From Nitrosomonas sp. (GTDB taxonomy: Bacteria > Pseudomonadota > Gammaproteobacteria > Burkholderiales > Nitrosomonadaceae), in contig JAJFJK010000026.1 in assembly GCA_021774075.1 (NCBI GenBank), forward strand, positions 1 to 41,319: DNA of 41,319 bases. Direction: 5' to 3'. Numbering within the stretch: the stretch's first letter is position 1; each line of letters starts with the position of its first letter. Below the pieces are notes generated by a model. The model was not told where the DNA came from. It saw nothing but the letters and a program-made list of their open reading frames with translations, and made no database searches. The translations under genes were made by a program, and so were the position numbers. This document shows positions 19,297 to 28,077 of the stretch, piece by piece.

Positions 19297-20100
19297 TCAA
19301 TTATCCAATCTTCTCTCTTCCCAGTGTACTGCAGGATCTTGCCGGTAAAATTGCGCAAGTTGCTCGTAAACAGACGGAAAATGCTGTTTAACGATTAACG
19401 GCAATTCAAAAAACACTTCGCTTAGCACTGCAAAAAATTCAGCCGGGCTTTCAGCGGCATAGGGGTCAATAATCAGTCCATGGCCGTGTTCCACTTGTTT
19501 GCAAAATTTTGCGTAGGCTTTGCTGAATACGTCATGCCAGGTATACGCGCTCATATTTGCATGTAAGCCGGGGCAGCCGTTCGCACCTTCATTGAGCATG
19601 TCTATTTTGTGCGCAAATTCATGGATGACAACATTATGACCAGGATGCTCAGCAGCATGCGCAATGTCCTGCCAGGAAAGAATCAACGGCCCAGCCAGCC
19701 ATGATTCGCCAGAAGCAATGGTATGCACGTGATGCACAATGCCTGCACTATCTGCGTAATCATAGTCCCGAATAAACTCACCGGGATAAACGATGATCTC
19801 AACCCAGTTTTCATAATAATCCAGATCCAGCTTCAGAATCAGGATGCACGCTTGCATCGCGATCACGACCTGCATTTCATCGGTGATGACTAATTCATGC
19901 GCACCGACTATTTGTTTGTCATGTAAAAATAATGTGACACAATCACGCAAATGATTGAGTTCATCAGGACCAAGTCCTTTCAAGCAGCGTAAATTAATTA
20001 ATTTTCGCCAAAGATGATCAGGCACGCCCTCATGCTGCAGGATACGATCTCTTTGCCAGTTTTTTATGCCCCATGACATTACAAATAATCTCCTGAACAC
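19297..20100 (-). CDS. mtfA: MtfA-like zinc-dependent peptidase
   Basis: 'NVVIHEFAHKIDMLNEGANGCPGL' HExxH motif, 'AAESPAEFFAVLSEVFFE'. Confidence 0.9.
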   Translation of the reverse strand: MFRRLFVMSWGIKNWQRDRILQHEGVPDHLWRKLINLRCLKGLGPDELNHLRDCVTLFLHDKQIVGAHELVITDEMQVVIAMQACILILKLDLDYYENWVEIIVYPGEFIRDYDYADSAGIVHHVHTIASGESWLAGPLILSWQDIAHAAEHPGHNVVIHEFAHKIDMLNEGANGCPGLHANMSAYTWHDVFSKAYAKFCKQVEHGHGLIIDPYAAESPAEFFAVLSEVFFELPLIVKQHFPSVYEQLAQFYRQDPAVHWEERRLDN

Positions 20101-20261
20101 GGATTAATAACTATGAAATGCATGCCTACATTACTATAATAGCCTGCAATTTCATGAAATCAATGAACACTTGCAAGATTAATGAAGAAATCAGCGACAC
20201 CTTAACTTTCAGCATAGCAATGAATACGTTATAGTGAAATGTTTAAAAATAAGGAAAATTA

Positions 20262-20366
20262 ATGGCAGGTAAAACAATCGTCGTGATTTTACCGGATCCC
20301 GGTGAACAGTATCTGAGTAGCATCCTTTTTGAAGGCATGTTTAATGAACAGGATTTAACAACATAG
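20262..20366 (+). pseudogene. cysK: cysK C-terminal remnant: 34-codon ORF immediately preceding cysE
   Basis: MAGKTIVVILPDPGEQYLSSILFEGMFNEQDLTT* matches the C-terminal segment of cysteine synthase A; own SD (AAGGA) and stop overlapping the cysE GTG (TAGTG). Confidence 0.8.
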
Positions 20367-21283
20367 TGGCTAATACCAAAAAAACACGCGATCTCCTTTT
20401 GAGGAATACACAGCTGGAAATCGACAGCATTGTTAGTGAATTACGTACTTTACGAATGGCCTCACTGGAGAGCCGCCAACGGCGTGACAGACCACCCAAA
20501 TTACCCGCACGCAAAATACTCGCGGGTGTTGCGGAAGGCTTGAGTGCGGCACTGTTTCCCAACCGCCTGGGCTCATCAGAACTGGCCGATGAAGGCATTG
20601 ATCACTACGTCGGTCATACCCTGAATATGACCTTACGTGAATTAATGGTGCAAATACAGCACGAGCTGCATTATGATTCCGGCACAGAAGTGCTGTGCAA
20701 GGAAGACCGTCAGCGATCTGTCGCGATAACGCAAGCATTTGCCAAGCGTCTTCCTGGCGTGCGCACCTTACTGGAAAGCGACATCATCGCCGCTTATGAA
20801 GGCGACCCTGCGGCGCGTAATGTAGATGAAGTGCTGGTTTGTTATCCCGGAATAATGGCGATCACACACTATCGTTTAGCACATGAATTGCACGACCTGG
20901 GCGTACCGCTCGTCGCACGCATGATCTCAGAAATTGCTCATTCTACAACCGGTATAGAAATACACCCCGGTGCGCAAATCGGCCCTAGTTTCTTTATTGA
21001 TCACGGCACCGGTGTGGTGATTGGCGAAACCGCGATTATCGGCAAAAATGTGCGGCTATATCAGGCTGTCACCCTAGGTGCCAAGCGCTTCCCGGTAGAT
21101 GAAAATGGCACGCTGGTAAAAGGCAACTTACGCCATCCCATTGTTGAAGATGACGTCGTCATCTATGCAGGCGCAACAATCCTGGGACGCATCACCATCG
21201 GCAGTGGCTCAACCATAGGTGGTAATGTGTGGCTCACCCACAGTGTGCCACCTGGCAGCAATGTTTCTCAACCACAAACTTAA
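20366..21283 (+). CDS. cysE: Serine O-acetyltransferase (EpsC/CysE type)
   Basis: Hexapeptide-repeat domain 'TTGIEIHPGAQIGPSFFIDHGTGVVIGETAIIGKNVRLYQAVTLGAKRF'. Confidence 0.93.
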   Translation: MANTKKTRDLLLRNTQLEIDSIVSELRTLRMASLESRQRRDRPPKLPARKILAGVAEGLSAALFPNRLGSSELADEGIDHYVGHTLNMTLRELMVQIQHELHYDSGTEVLCKEDRQRSVAITQAFAKRLPGVRTLLESDIIAAYEGDPAARNVDEVLVCYPGIMAITHYRLAHELHDLGVPLVARMISEIAHSTTGIEIHPGAQIGPSFFIDHGTGVVIGETAIIGKNVRLYQAVTLGAKRFPVDENGTLVKGNLRHPIVEDDVVIYAGATILGRITIGSGSTIGGNVWLTHSVPPGSNVSQPQT

Positions 21284-21299
21284 TCAAGAAACTCAATAT

Positions 21300-21711
21300 G
21301 ACAAGCACTAAAACAATTCTTACCTTGGGCGATGCTAAAAAAATTGCAGCCGGTGCAGAAGCAGAAGCCAAACGCAATAACTGGCCAGTGGTCATCGCCA
21401 TTTTGGACGACGGAGGCCACTTGCTTCTGCTGCAACGCATGGACAATGTGCAATACGGCAGCGTCAACGTCGCCACAGAAAAAGCCCGCGCCGCCATCGC
21501 CTTCCGCCGTCCAACCAAAGTATTGGAAGAAAACATTACAGAAGGTCGATTGCATTATTTGGGCTTACCTGGCGCATTGCCGGTTGAAGGCGGCTTGCCG
21601 ATTATGGTGGGTGGACAATTTGTTGGGGCGGTTGGCGTGAGTGGCGTGCGGTCACATCAGGATGCGCAGATTGCGAAGGTTGGGATTGATGCGTTGGGGT
21701 TGAGTGGTTGA
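21300..21711 (+). CDS. GlcG/HbpS family heme-binding protein
   Basis: 'AEAKRNNWPVVIAILDDGGHLLLLQRMDNVQYGSVNVATEKARAAIAFRRPTKVLE ... GGLPIMVGGQFVGAVGVSGV'. Confidence 0.9.
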
Positions 21712-21842
21712 TTGGGTCCTTGTTTGTAGTGTTTTTAAGATTGGGCATGGAAATTAAACATTAAGCTCACTATTTCCTTGAATTTTTCATCAAGTGGATA
21801 AACTCATCCATAAAATTGGCCACCTCTCTTAGTTGAAGGTTG

Positions 21843-22001
21843 TTAAGTATCATGTCGCTTATCACTGTCCTTTTGTTTTAAAGCATTGGACACTATGTGA
21901 AGCGCATAGACAACTACTCCCATTGAAACGAGAAAGATAACCAAAATTGGGTTTGCCAAAAGCTTGTCAATAATAGCAAGCAGGGTGTCAGAAATTTCCA
22001 T
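21843..22001 (-). CDS. 52 aa single-TM small membrane protein
   Basis: MEISDTLLAIIDKLLANPILVIFLVSMGVVVYALHIVSNALKQKDSDKRHDT with SD GGAGGGAAGT upstream of ATG. Confidence 0.5.
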   Translation of the reverse strand: MEISDTLLAIIDKLLANPILVIFLVSMGVVVYALHIVSNALKQKDSDKRHDT

Positions 22002-22264
22002 ACTTCCCTCCAATGATTGGTTTTTCTGAATATTTTTCCAATAGATACTAAACACACCCCGCAAATATGTCAGCTTATTTCTTTTATAAAACAACCACTT
22101 ACACCCACTCTAATAAACCCAGGTTTTCCATCTAGAATTTTTTAATTAAATACATTAGAAAAACTTCTTAACCACCTATAAATTTTAGAGAATTACAAAT
22201 GCTTGAATGACGTACTTCTTATTACACGAATTAACACGCAAGGTACCAATAAACGAAGTACATT

Positions 22265-22602
22265 CAGTAGTGTCCGGCAATTTAGTTAAATAAATTCAAT
22301 TGGTTGTTGTTTTTCCGTATTGATGCTTGAATCTCCATATTTTTAAGCAATTGATCAAGCGTAGTTTTCTCGAAAATGGTCAGGCTGAAAATTTGTAGAA
22401 TTGTGTAAAGTGAAGCCTCGATATTGAGCCGCTTTTTTACGATGGCAACCAAGACGTAAGCTGAGATGGCGGTCCATATTTGTGTTTTGACTGCGTTCTC
22501 GGTCGTTCCGTAGAACCGCTTGATACGAAAATGCTCTTTGATCCACTTGAAGAACAACGCGTAAGGTGTATGTAGGGTGACAATAAGCGAAGCGCATTGC
22601 AC
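22265..22602 (-). pseudogene. IS4-family transposase C-terminal remnant with IS end
   Basis: 'FFKWIKEHFRIKRFYGTTENAVKTQIWTAISAYVLVAIVKKRLNIEASLYTILQIFSLTIFEKTTLDQLL'; terminal CAGTAGTGTCCGGCAATT shared with 41180. Confidence 0.85.
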
Positions 22603-22766
22603 CGGTTCTTTTACATTCTACGCAAACTGCGTCGCTTCAGCTCCTTGCACCATGCAACACACCAGCAACATTAACCGCTTAGAATCAGCGGTAGTCTAAA
22701 GCTGCTTGCACACCAAATGTAATTACATTATGATTACATTTATCTTTCGTGAAGGAAATTGTGTAT

Positions 22767-23021
22767 ATGGCTCATTTAGTTAAGATTGGCAATTCTCAGG
22801 GAATTCGAATTCCAAAACCACTTATCGAGCAAGCTCATTTAGAGGGAAAAGAACTAGAGTTACAAGTGGTTAAACAGGGTTTGTTGGTCACGCCAAAAAA
22901 AGGTGTGAGAGAAGGCTGGAAAGAAGCGATTGCCGCAACAATTGATGCCCAGGGCGCGGAAACTTTAGATCAAGAGTGGCTAGATGCCCCGTTATCCTCT
23001 GATAGTGATTTGGAGTGGTGA
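22767..23021 (+). CDS. mazE: AbrB/MazE-type antitoxin
   Basis: 'MAHLVKIGNSQGIRIPKPLIEQAHLEGKELELQV ... EGWKEAI'. Confidence 0.88.
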   Translation: MAHLVKIGNSQGIRIPKPLIEQAHLEGKELELQVVKQGLLVTPKKGVREGWKEAIAATIDAQGAETLDQEWLDAPLSSDSDLEW

Positions 23022-23344
23022 TGCAAAAGATCAAGCGATTTCAAGTGTGGCTCGTCCAATTGAATCCTACAAAGGGAAAAGAAATTAATAAAACAAGGCC
23101 ATGTGTTGTAATATCTCCCGATGAAATATCAGCTTTATCCACAGTGCTCGTAGCGCCAATGACAACAACTGGCTTTGATTTTCCTTGCAGAATTAAATGT
23201 AAATTCAAAGAAAAACAGGGCTTAATTCTTCTTGATCAAATTCGTGCGGTGGATAAACAGCGTTTAGTAAAAACGATGGGGGTCTTAAATGAAGATACTC
23301 AGCTTGAGTTGTGTTTCCGGCTACAAGAACTTTTTGCATACTAG
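23015..23344 (+). CDS. mazF: MazF/PemK family endoribonuclease toxin
   Basis: 'FQVWLVQLNPTKGKEINKTRPCVVISPDEI ... LDQIRAVDKQRLVKTMG'; overlaps mazE. Confidence 0.92.
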   Translation: MVMQKIKRFQVWLVQLNPTKGKEINKTRPCVVISPDEISALSTVLVAPMTTTGFDFPCRIKCKFKEKQGLILLDQIRAVDKQRLVKTMGVLNEDTQLELCFRLQELFAY

Positions 23345-23508
23345 GCGTCTGTCCGGGAATAGTAATCGTATCGAGGGAAAGCTATTTTGAGGCAGATTTT
23401 TTTGATCATTTGAGGCGAATAGTTGTTCTATTTAACGAAAATAATCGGAAAATATGACCAAAATGGCTTTTCTGCAGTAGATTATTCTATTCTCGGACAG
23501 CCTCCTAG
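23341..23508. repeat. Element A copy 3
   Basis: CTAGGCGTCTGTCCGGGAATAG ... CTATTCTCGGACAGCCTCCTAG, same orientation as copy 1; left CTAG contributes the mazF TAG stop. Confidence 0.88.
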
Positions 23509-23526
23509 AGTTCACCAAGCTAAAAA

Positions 23527-24042
23527 ATGAGCAAAATTATTATCTTACAGGATGACATCACTCAATTTGAAGGGGATGCCATTGTTAACGCGGCCAACAC
23601 TTCTCTTTTGGGCGGTGGTGGGGTGGATGGAGCGATTCACAGCAAGGCCGGGCCTGAGCTTTTGGAAGAATGCCGTGCGCTTGGTGGATGTCAAACCGGG
23701 GAAGCCAAGCTCACCAAGGGCCACAACCTCAAATGCAAATATATTATTCATACCGTTGGGCCTGTCTGGCAAGGCGACGAAAAAGGAGAAGCTGCACTGC
23801 TCCAGTCTTGTTATGAGAACTGTCTGAAAATAGCGCAACAAAATGCGTGCCGCTCCATCGCTTTTCCGGCGATTAGTACAGGAATCTACGGTTATCCTAA
23901 GGAAGCGGCGGCAGAAATAGCTTATACGACTTGTTCAGCGTTTTTAGATGCTCCGGGGGTTCTTGATACGATTTATTTTGTCTGCTTCGACCAAGAGACC
24001 TACGCAATCTATGAAAATACTCAACGAAGGTTTTTAGATTGA
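23527..24042 (+). CDS. Macro-domain O-acetyl-ADP-ribose deacetylase
   Basis: '[34 protein letters not shown]', 'HTVGPVW', '[23 protein letters not shown]'. Confidence 0.95.
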   Translation: MSKIIILQDDITQFEGDAIVNAANTSLLGGGGVDGAIHSKAGPELLEECRALGGCQTGEAKLTKGHNLKCKYIIHTVGPVWQGDEKGEAALLQSCYENCLKIAQQNACRSIAFPAISTGIYGYPKEAAAEIAYTTCSAFLDAPGVLDTIYFVCFDQETYAIYENTQRRFLD

Positions 24043-24048
24043 AAAAAG

Positions 24049-24317
24049 CTAGTGTACCAACCACTTTGTATTGATAGGTTCAGAGTCGACCAGATGATCC
24101 AAGACAAGGCGTGGTCTGCGGGGAATGGTCAGCCCTTTTCAAAGACCGCAACGCAGAATTGGATCATCTGGTCGATTCCCTTTGGGCGAGCCGAGAAGCA
24201 CTTGTCCGCTGTGTTACGTCTCTTGGAAAGGGCCAGCCATTACCAGCGAGACTTGCCTTACGGTCAAGCACTTCTCGACTCGCTGAACCCATCAATACAA
24301 AGTGGTTGGCACACTAG
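24049..24317. mobile_element. Element C: MITE-like insertion with 35 bp TIRs, CTAG at both ends, and two internal hairpins
   Basis: TIR CTAGTGTACCAACCACTTTGTATTGATAGGTTCAG (24049-24083) / CTGAACCCATCAATACAAAGTGGTTGGCACACTAG (24283-24317); hairpin arms 24086-24101/24160-24175 and 24186-24204/24265-24283; excision restores a gene (see findings). Confidence 0.88.
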
Positions 24318-24636
24318 TTTTTATGTGACTGGAAATGTCCAGGGCGCCATGTTTAGGCAAACTTTCATTCGTGGCGCACAAAAAAGAAAAATAAAAGGCG
24401 GGGCCACTAACGATTCAAAAGACCATCACTTGGTTCACTGTTCTCTTGCGGGAGAAGAATCTGTAGTTGAGGAGATGATGAAAAAACTTCGCGAAAGAAA
24501 ACCCCTCAATTCCTGGAACGCCCAAGTGGACGCGCTTCATCTCTATGATCACTTTATTGAATTTTCTGATCACCAGGTTAACACGAACAATGTAGACAAT
24601 TATCACTGGTCACCTAACGTTGGATTTTATCTTTAG
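24318..24636 (+). pseudogene. Acylphosphatase copy 1, 5' end interrupted by element C
   Basis: 'SFYVTGNVQGAMFRQTFIRGAQKRKIKGGATND' matches copy 2; its first codons (TTG AAA AAA GCT AG) lie at 24039-24052, upstream of element C. Confidence 0.82.
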
Positions 24637-24659
24637 ATGTGAAGTTGGAGCGACATAAA

Positions 24660-25097
24660 ATGAAAATTTGGGTGGACGCAGATGCCTGTCCGGTGGCGAT
24701 CAAGGAAATTTTATTTCGGGCAGCAGAACGCACTAACTTGCAACTGATTCTTGTGGCAAATCATTCAATGCATGTGCCCCCATCCCGCTTTATTAGAATG
24801 CTCCAGGTTGAATCCGGTTTTGATGTGGCTGATAATGAAATTGTTAAAAGGCTAACTGCTGGTGATCTGGTCATCACAAGCGACATTCCTTTGGCCGCAG
24901 AAGTGATTGAAAAGGCAGGCCAAGTACTGAGCCCTCGTGGCGAATTGTATACCGCAGATAATATTGGGGCGCGTCTCAGCATGAGAGACTTTATGGACAC
25001 GTTACGCTCAAGTGGAATCGATACCGGCGGCCCGTCAGCCATGAGTCAAAGTGACCGGAAAACATTTGCTGGTCATTTGGATAAACTGTTGAAATAA
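24660..25097 (+). CDS. YaiI/YqxD family (DUF188) protein
   Basis: '[25 protein letters not shown]', '[29 protein letters not shown]'. Confidence 0.93.
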   Translation: MKIWVDADACPVAIKEILFRAAERTNLQLILVANHSMHVPPSRFIRMLQVESGFDVADNEIVKRLTAGDLVITSDIPLAAEVIEKAGQVLSPRGELYTADNIGARLSMRDFMDTLRSSGIDTGGPSAMSQSDRKTFAGHLDKLLK

Positions 25098-25139
25098 TGA
25101 CAGTACGTTTGCAATTGAGACATCCATGTAACGGAGGAC

Positions 25140-25475
25140 ATGTTGAAGAAAGTAAGTTTTTATGTGACCGGAAATGTCCAAAATGTCATGTTCAGACAAA
25201 CTTTTATTCGTGGTGCACAGAAAAGAAAAATAAAAGGCGGCGCCACTAATGATTCAAAAAACCATCATTTGGTTCACTGTTCTCTTGCAGGAAAAGAATC
25301 CGTAGTTGATGAAATGATCAACAAACTGCGTGAAGGAAAACCCATTAATTCCTGGAACGCCTATGTGGATGAACTGCATCTCCACGATCATTTTATTGCG
25401 TTTTCTGATCACCAGGTTAATACTGATAATGTCAATGATTACCATTGGTCGTCTGATGTTGATTTTTATCTTTAA
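25140..25475 (+). CDS. Acylphosphatase-like protein, copy 2
   Basis: 'VSFYVTGNVQNVMFRQTFIRGAQKRKIKGGATN ... VVDEMINKLREGKPINSWNA'; acylphosphatase signature and duplicate of 24318-24636. Confidence 0.82.
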   Translation: MLKKVSFYVTGNVQNVMFRQTFIRGAQKRKIKGGATNDSKNHHLVHCSLAGKESVVDEMINKLREGKPINSWNAYVDELHLHDHFIAFSDHQVNTDNVNDYHWSSDVDFYL

Positions 25476-25560
25476 ATCGCTAAAGACATCACTTCTTGCC
25501 AGATTCGGACATGCAATACCATGCCCGTTGTTCATAGTACTTTACTGAATCACTCCCCGC

Positions 25561-26910
25561 TCAAACACCCCCTTTCATTACAATTGTCCATAACAGCCCC
25601 GGCATCGCGCAAGCCACAATCACTTTCATAATATCCAGCTTATATTTCCACAAAGCAATAAACGCCACAATGGTAATAATAAATGGGAGTATTTGAAAAG
25701 CACCATTGAAAGGTATGGCTGCTGTACCTTGTGGCCAGAAGGTATGCCAGGCAAAAAACACCGCCAGGTTGAGAATTACGCCAACTACGGCAGCCGTGAT
25801 GCCGGTTAATGGCGCGGTGAATTTCAGTTCGTTGCGCGTGGCTTCTAACAATGGACCCCCCGCTAAAATAAACAGGAAGGACGGCAGGAAAGTAAAGAAA
25901 GTCGCCACACTTGCACCGGCAATGCCGCCCAGAATGGGATTATCAAATACACTTTTTGCCACGCCACCCAAATACCCCACCCAGGTGACCACCATAATCA
26001 ACGGCCCGGGCGTTGCTTCACCCAGCGCCAAACCATCCATCATCTGCGGCCCTGTTAGCCAACCATAGTACTCTACACCACCTTGGTAAACATATGGCAA
26101 TACCGCATAGGCTCCGCCAATGGTCAGGAAAGCGGCTTTGGTGAAGAAGTTGCCCATTTCTGCCAGCACGGGTTGGCCGCTAATGAGATAGAATGCTGTC
26201 AACCAAATCAATACGAAAATAATGAGCGTCAAAATCAACTTGCGCCAGGAAAATAATGCATGCACCGGCGTGGGCGTGTCGTCATCGATAATCGCTGGGC
26301 CGTATGATTTGCTGCTACTGCCATGCCCACCGCCGCTGTTGAATTTTTCCGGCGCCAATTTGCCGCCCACTGCGCCTAACATTGCTGCCGCCAATACAAT
26401 CCATGGAAAACCGATATTGAAAAAAAAGATGCCAATGAAAGCCAGCACTGCCATGCTCCACAGCACTTCGTTCTTCAACACACGCGAGCCAATGCGCCAA
26501 GCGGCAAACAAGACAATGGCCACCACTGCGGGCTTGATGCCATAGAATATGCCTTGCACCAATGACATATCGCCAAAAGCCAGATAAATACCCGCCAACA
26601 GGGACAATAGTACAAACGCGGGTAAAAAGAACGACACCCCAGCGACAATCGCACCACGCACACCATGCATCAGCCAGGCGATATAAATTGCCAATTGCGT
26701 AGCTTCAGGCCCGGGCAGCAACATACAATAATTGACAGCATGCAGATAACGATGCTCTGAAATCCAGCGACGCTTTTCGACCAATTCCTGATGCATCATA
26801 GAAATCTGTCCGGCAGGACCGCCAAAGCTTATGAACCCAAGTTTCAACCAGTATTTAGCCGCGTCAGCCAAAGTTACTGTTGCTGGCGGCACGCTTTTTT
26901 CTTCTGTCAT
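25561..26910 (-). CDS. chrA: Chromate transporter (CHR family)
   Basis: 'LKLGFISFGGPAGQISMMHQELVEKRRWISEHRYLHAVNYCMLLPGPEATQLAIYIAW' and second-half repeat. Confidence 0.93.
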   Translation of the reverse strand: MTEEKSVPPATVTLADAAKYWLKLGFISFGGPAGQISMMHQELVEKRRWISEHRYLHAVNYCMLLPGPEATQLAIYIAWLMHGVRGAIVAGVSFFLPAFVLLSLLAGIYLAFGDMSLVQGIFYGIKPAVVAIVLFAAWRIGSRVLKNEVLWSMAVLAFIGIFFFNIGFPWIVLAAAMLGAVGGKLAPEKFNSGGGHGSSSKSYGPAIIDDDTPTPVHALFSWRKLILTLIIFVLIWLTAFYLISGQPVLAEMGNFFTKAAFLTIGGAYAVLPYVYQGGVEYYGWLTGPQMMDGLALGEATPGPLIMVVTWVGYLGGVAKSVFDNPILGGIAGASVATFFTFLPSFLFILAGGPLLEATRNELKFTAPLTGITAAVVGVILNLAVFFAWHTFWPQGTAAIPFNGAFQILPFIITIVAFIALWKYKLDIMKVIVACAMPGLLWTIVMKGGV

Positions 26911-26996
26911 GTTGGGTTGTGTTGCCGCCGATTTTGTTCATGAAACGATGGTCTATGACTAGAATCTAACATACTGGCACTGGCACAATATTCAGG

Positions 26997-27632
26997 CTAA
27001 GCAACCAAAGGCGGCATCTCGTCCAATAAATCCAAAACCCCATGTAATGCAGTTACCACCGATTGGCGTCTGATTGCGTCTCGATCACCGTTAAAAAAAT
27101 GCGTTTTATGTTTTGCAAGGCCTTCTTTAAGCGCCCAGGCAAAGCATATGGTACCAACGGGTTTGGCCTCACTGCCACCATCGGGGCCGGCAATTCCGGT
27201 TATTGATACACTTACCTGCGCATGACTCATTTTTAGAGCACCAAAAGCCATTTCCTGCGCAACTTCTTCTGATACGGCGCCACATTCTTCTACTGTTGTA
27301 TGGCTAACACCGAGCATTTCACATTTAGCCCGGTTACTGTAGGTTATAAAACCACGCTCATACCAGGCTGAACTGCCTGCCACTGTGGTAATTGCTTGCC
27401 CTAACCAACCACCGGTGCAGGATTCAGCGGTCACCAATAAAAGCCCGTGCTGTTTAAGGCGTTCACCGGCTTGGGTGGCCAAATTTACAAGTGTTTGCTC
27501 AGTCACAGAAATTTTAGTGGCTCCTAATTCAGAAATATCCTTCGAATAACACCAAGGCCTTCCACCCAGCCAGGCACAGCAACGTATAAAATGCAGCCAA
27601 CATATCATCAAACATGACACCAAAGCCACCAT
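26997..27632 (-). CDS. pncC: CinA-like nicotinamide-nucleotide amidase (PncC); true start probably internal
   Basis: 'LLLVTAESCTGGWLGQAITTVAGSSAWYERGFITYSN', 'SVSITGIAGPDGGSEAKPVGT'. Confidence 0.9.
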   Translation of the reverse strand: MVALVSCLMICWLHFIRCCAWLGGRPWCYSKDISELGATKISVTEQTLVNLATQAGERLKQHGLLLVTAESCTGGWLGQAITTVAGSSAWYERGFITYSNRAKCEMLGVSHTTVEECGAVSEEVAQEMAFGALKMSHAQVSVSITGIAGPDGGSEAKPVGTICFAWALKEGLAKHKTHFFNGDRDAIRRQSVVTALHGVLDLLDEMPPLVA

Positions 27633-28077
27633 GTAAGTTTTTATCGTAATACCTTATGGGTTGGGGCTTTACGATATCAAAAAAACGGAACAATCCAAAT
27701 GCTGCTAATTGCCATAACCAACCAGCCGGTGTAAAAAACAAAACTAACATAAACGCAACAGTTTCATCCCACACCATGCCCCCGTGGTCCGGTACGCCCA
27801 GCGCTTTGCCGGTTACACTACATGCCCATATGCCCACAATAAACATTAAATCAATGAGCAACAATAAATGAATCGGTTCCAGATGATAATCAAGCACCCA
27901 GAATAATGGAAAGGCAATCAATGTGCCAACGGTGCCAGGTGCATACCGACTTAATCCGACGCCACCGGAAAATGCAATAAAATGGGCAGGATGCTTGCCT
28001 ACGAATATGCTATCCGGGCGCAATATTGGCGATTTAGCGTTTGATGTTTCCTGAGTTTCAGGAACTGAAATGGTCAT
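27529..28077 (-). CDS. pgpA: Phosphatidylglycerophosphatase A
   Basis: 'IAFSGGVGLSRYAPGTVGTL', 'DHGGMVWDETVAFML', 'FRFFDIVKPQPIRYYDKNLHGGFGVMFDDMLAA'. Confidence 0.93.
   Translation of the reverse strand: MTISVPETQETSNAKSPILRPDSIFVGKHPAHFIAFSGGVGLSRYAPGTVGTLIAFPLFWVLDYHLEPIHLLLLIDLMFIVGIWACSVTGKALGVPDHGGMVWDETVAFMLVLFFTPAGWLWQLAAFGLFRFFDIVKPQPIRYYDKNLHGGFGVMFDDMLAAFYTLLCLAGWKALVLFEGYF

Noticed and set aside
24052-24636. ORF of 194 aa as a novel protein
   Set aside because: Its N-terminal half is translation through element C and only the C-terminal part is acylphosphatase; it is an insertion artefact of reading frame.
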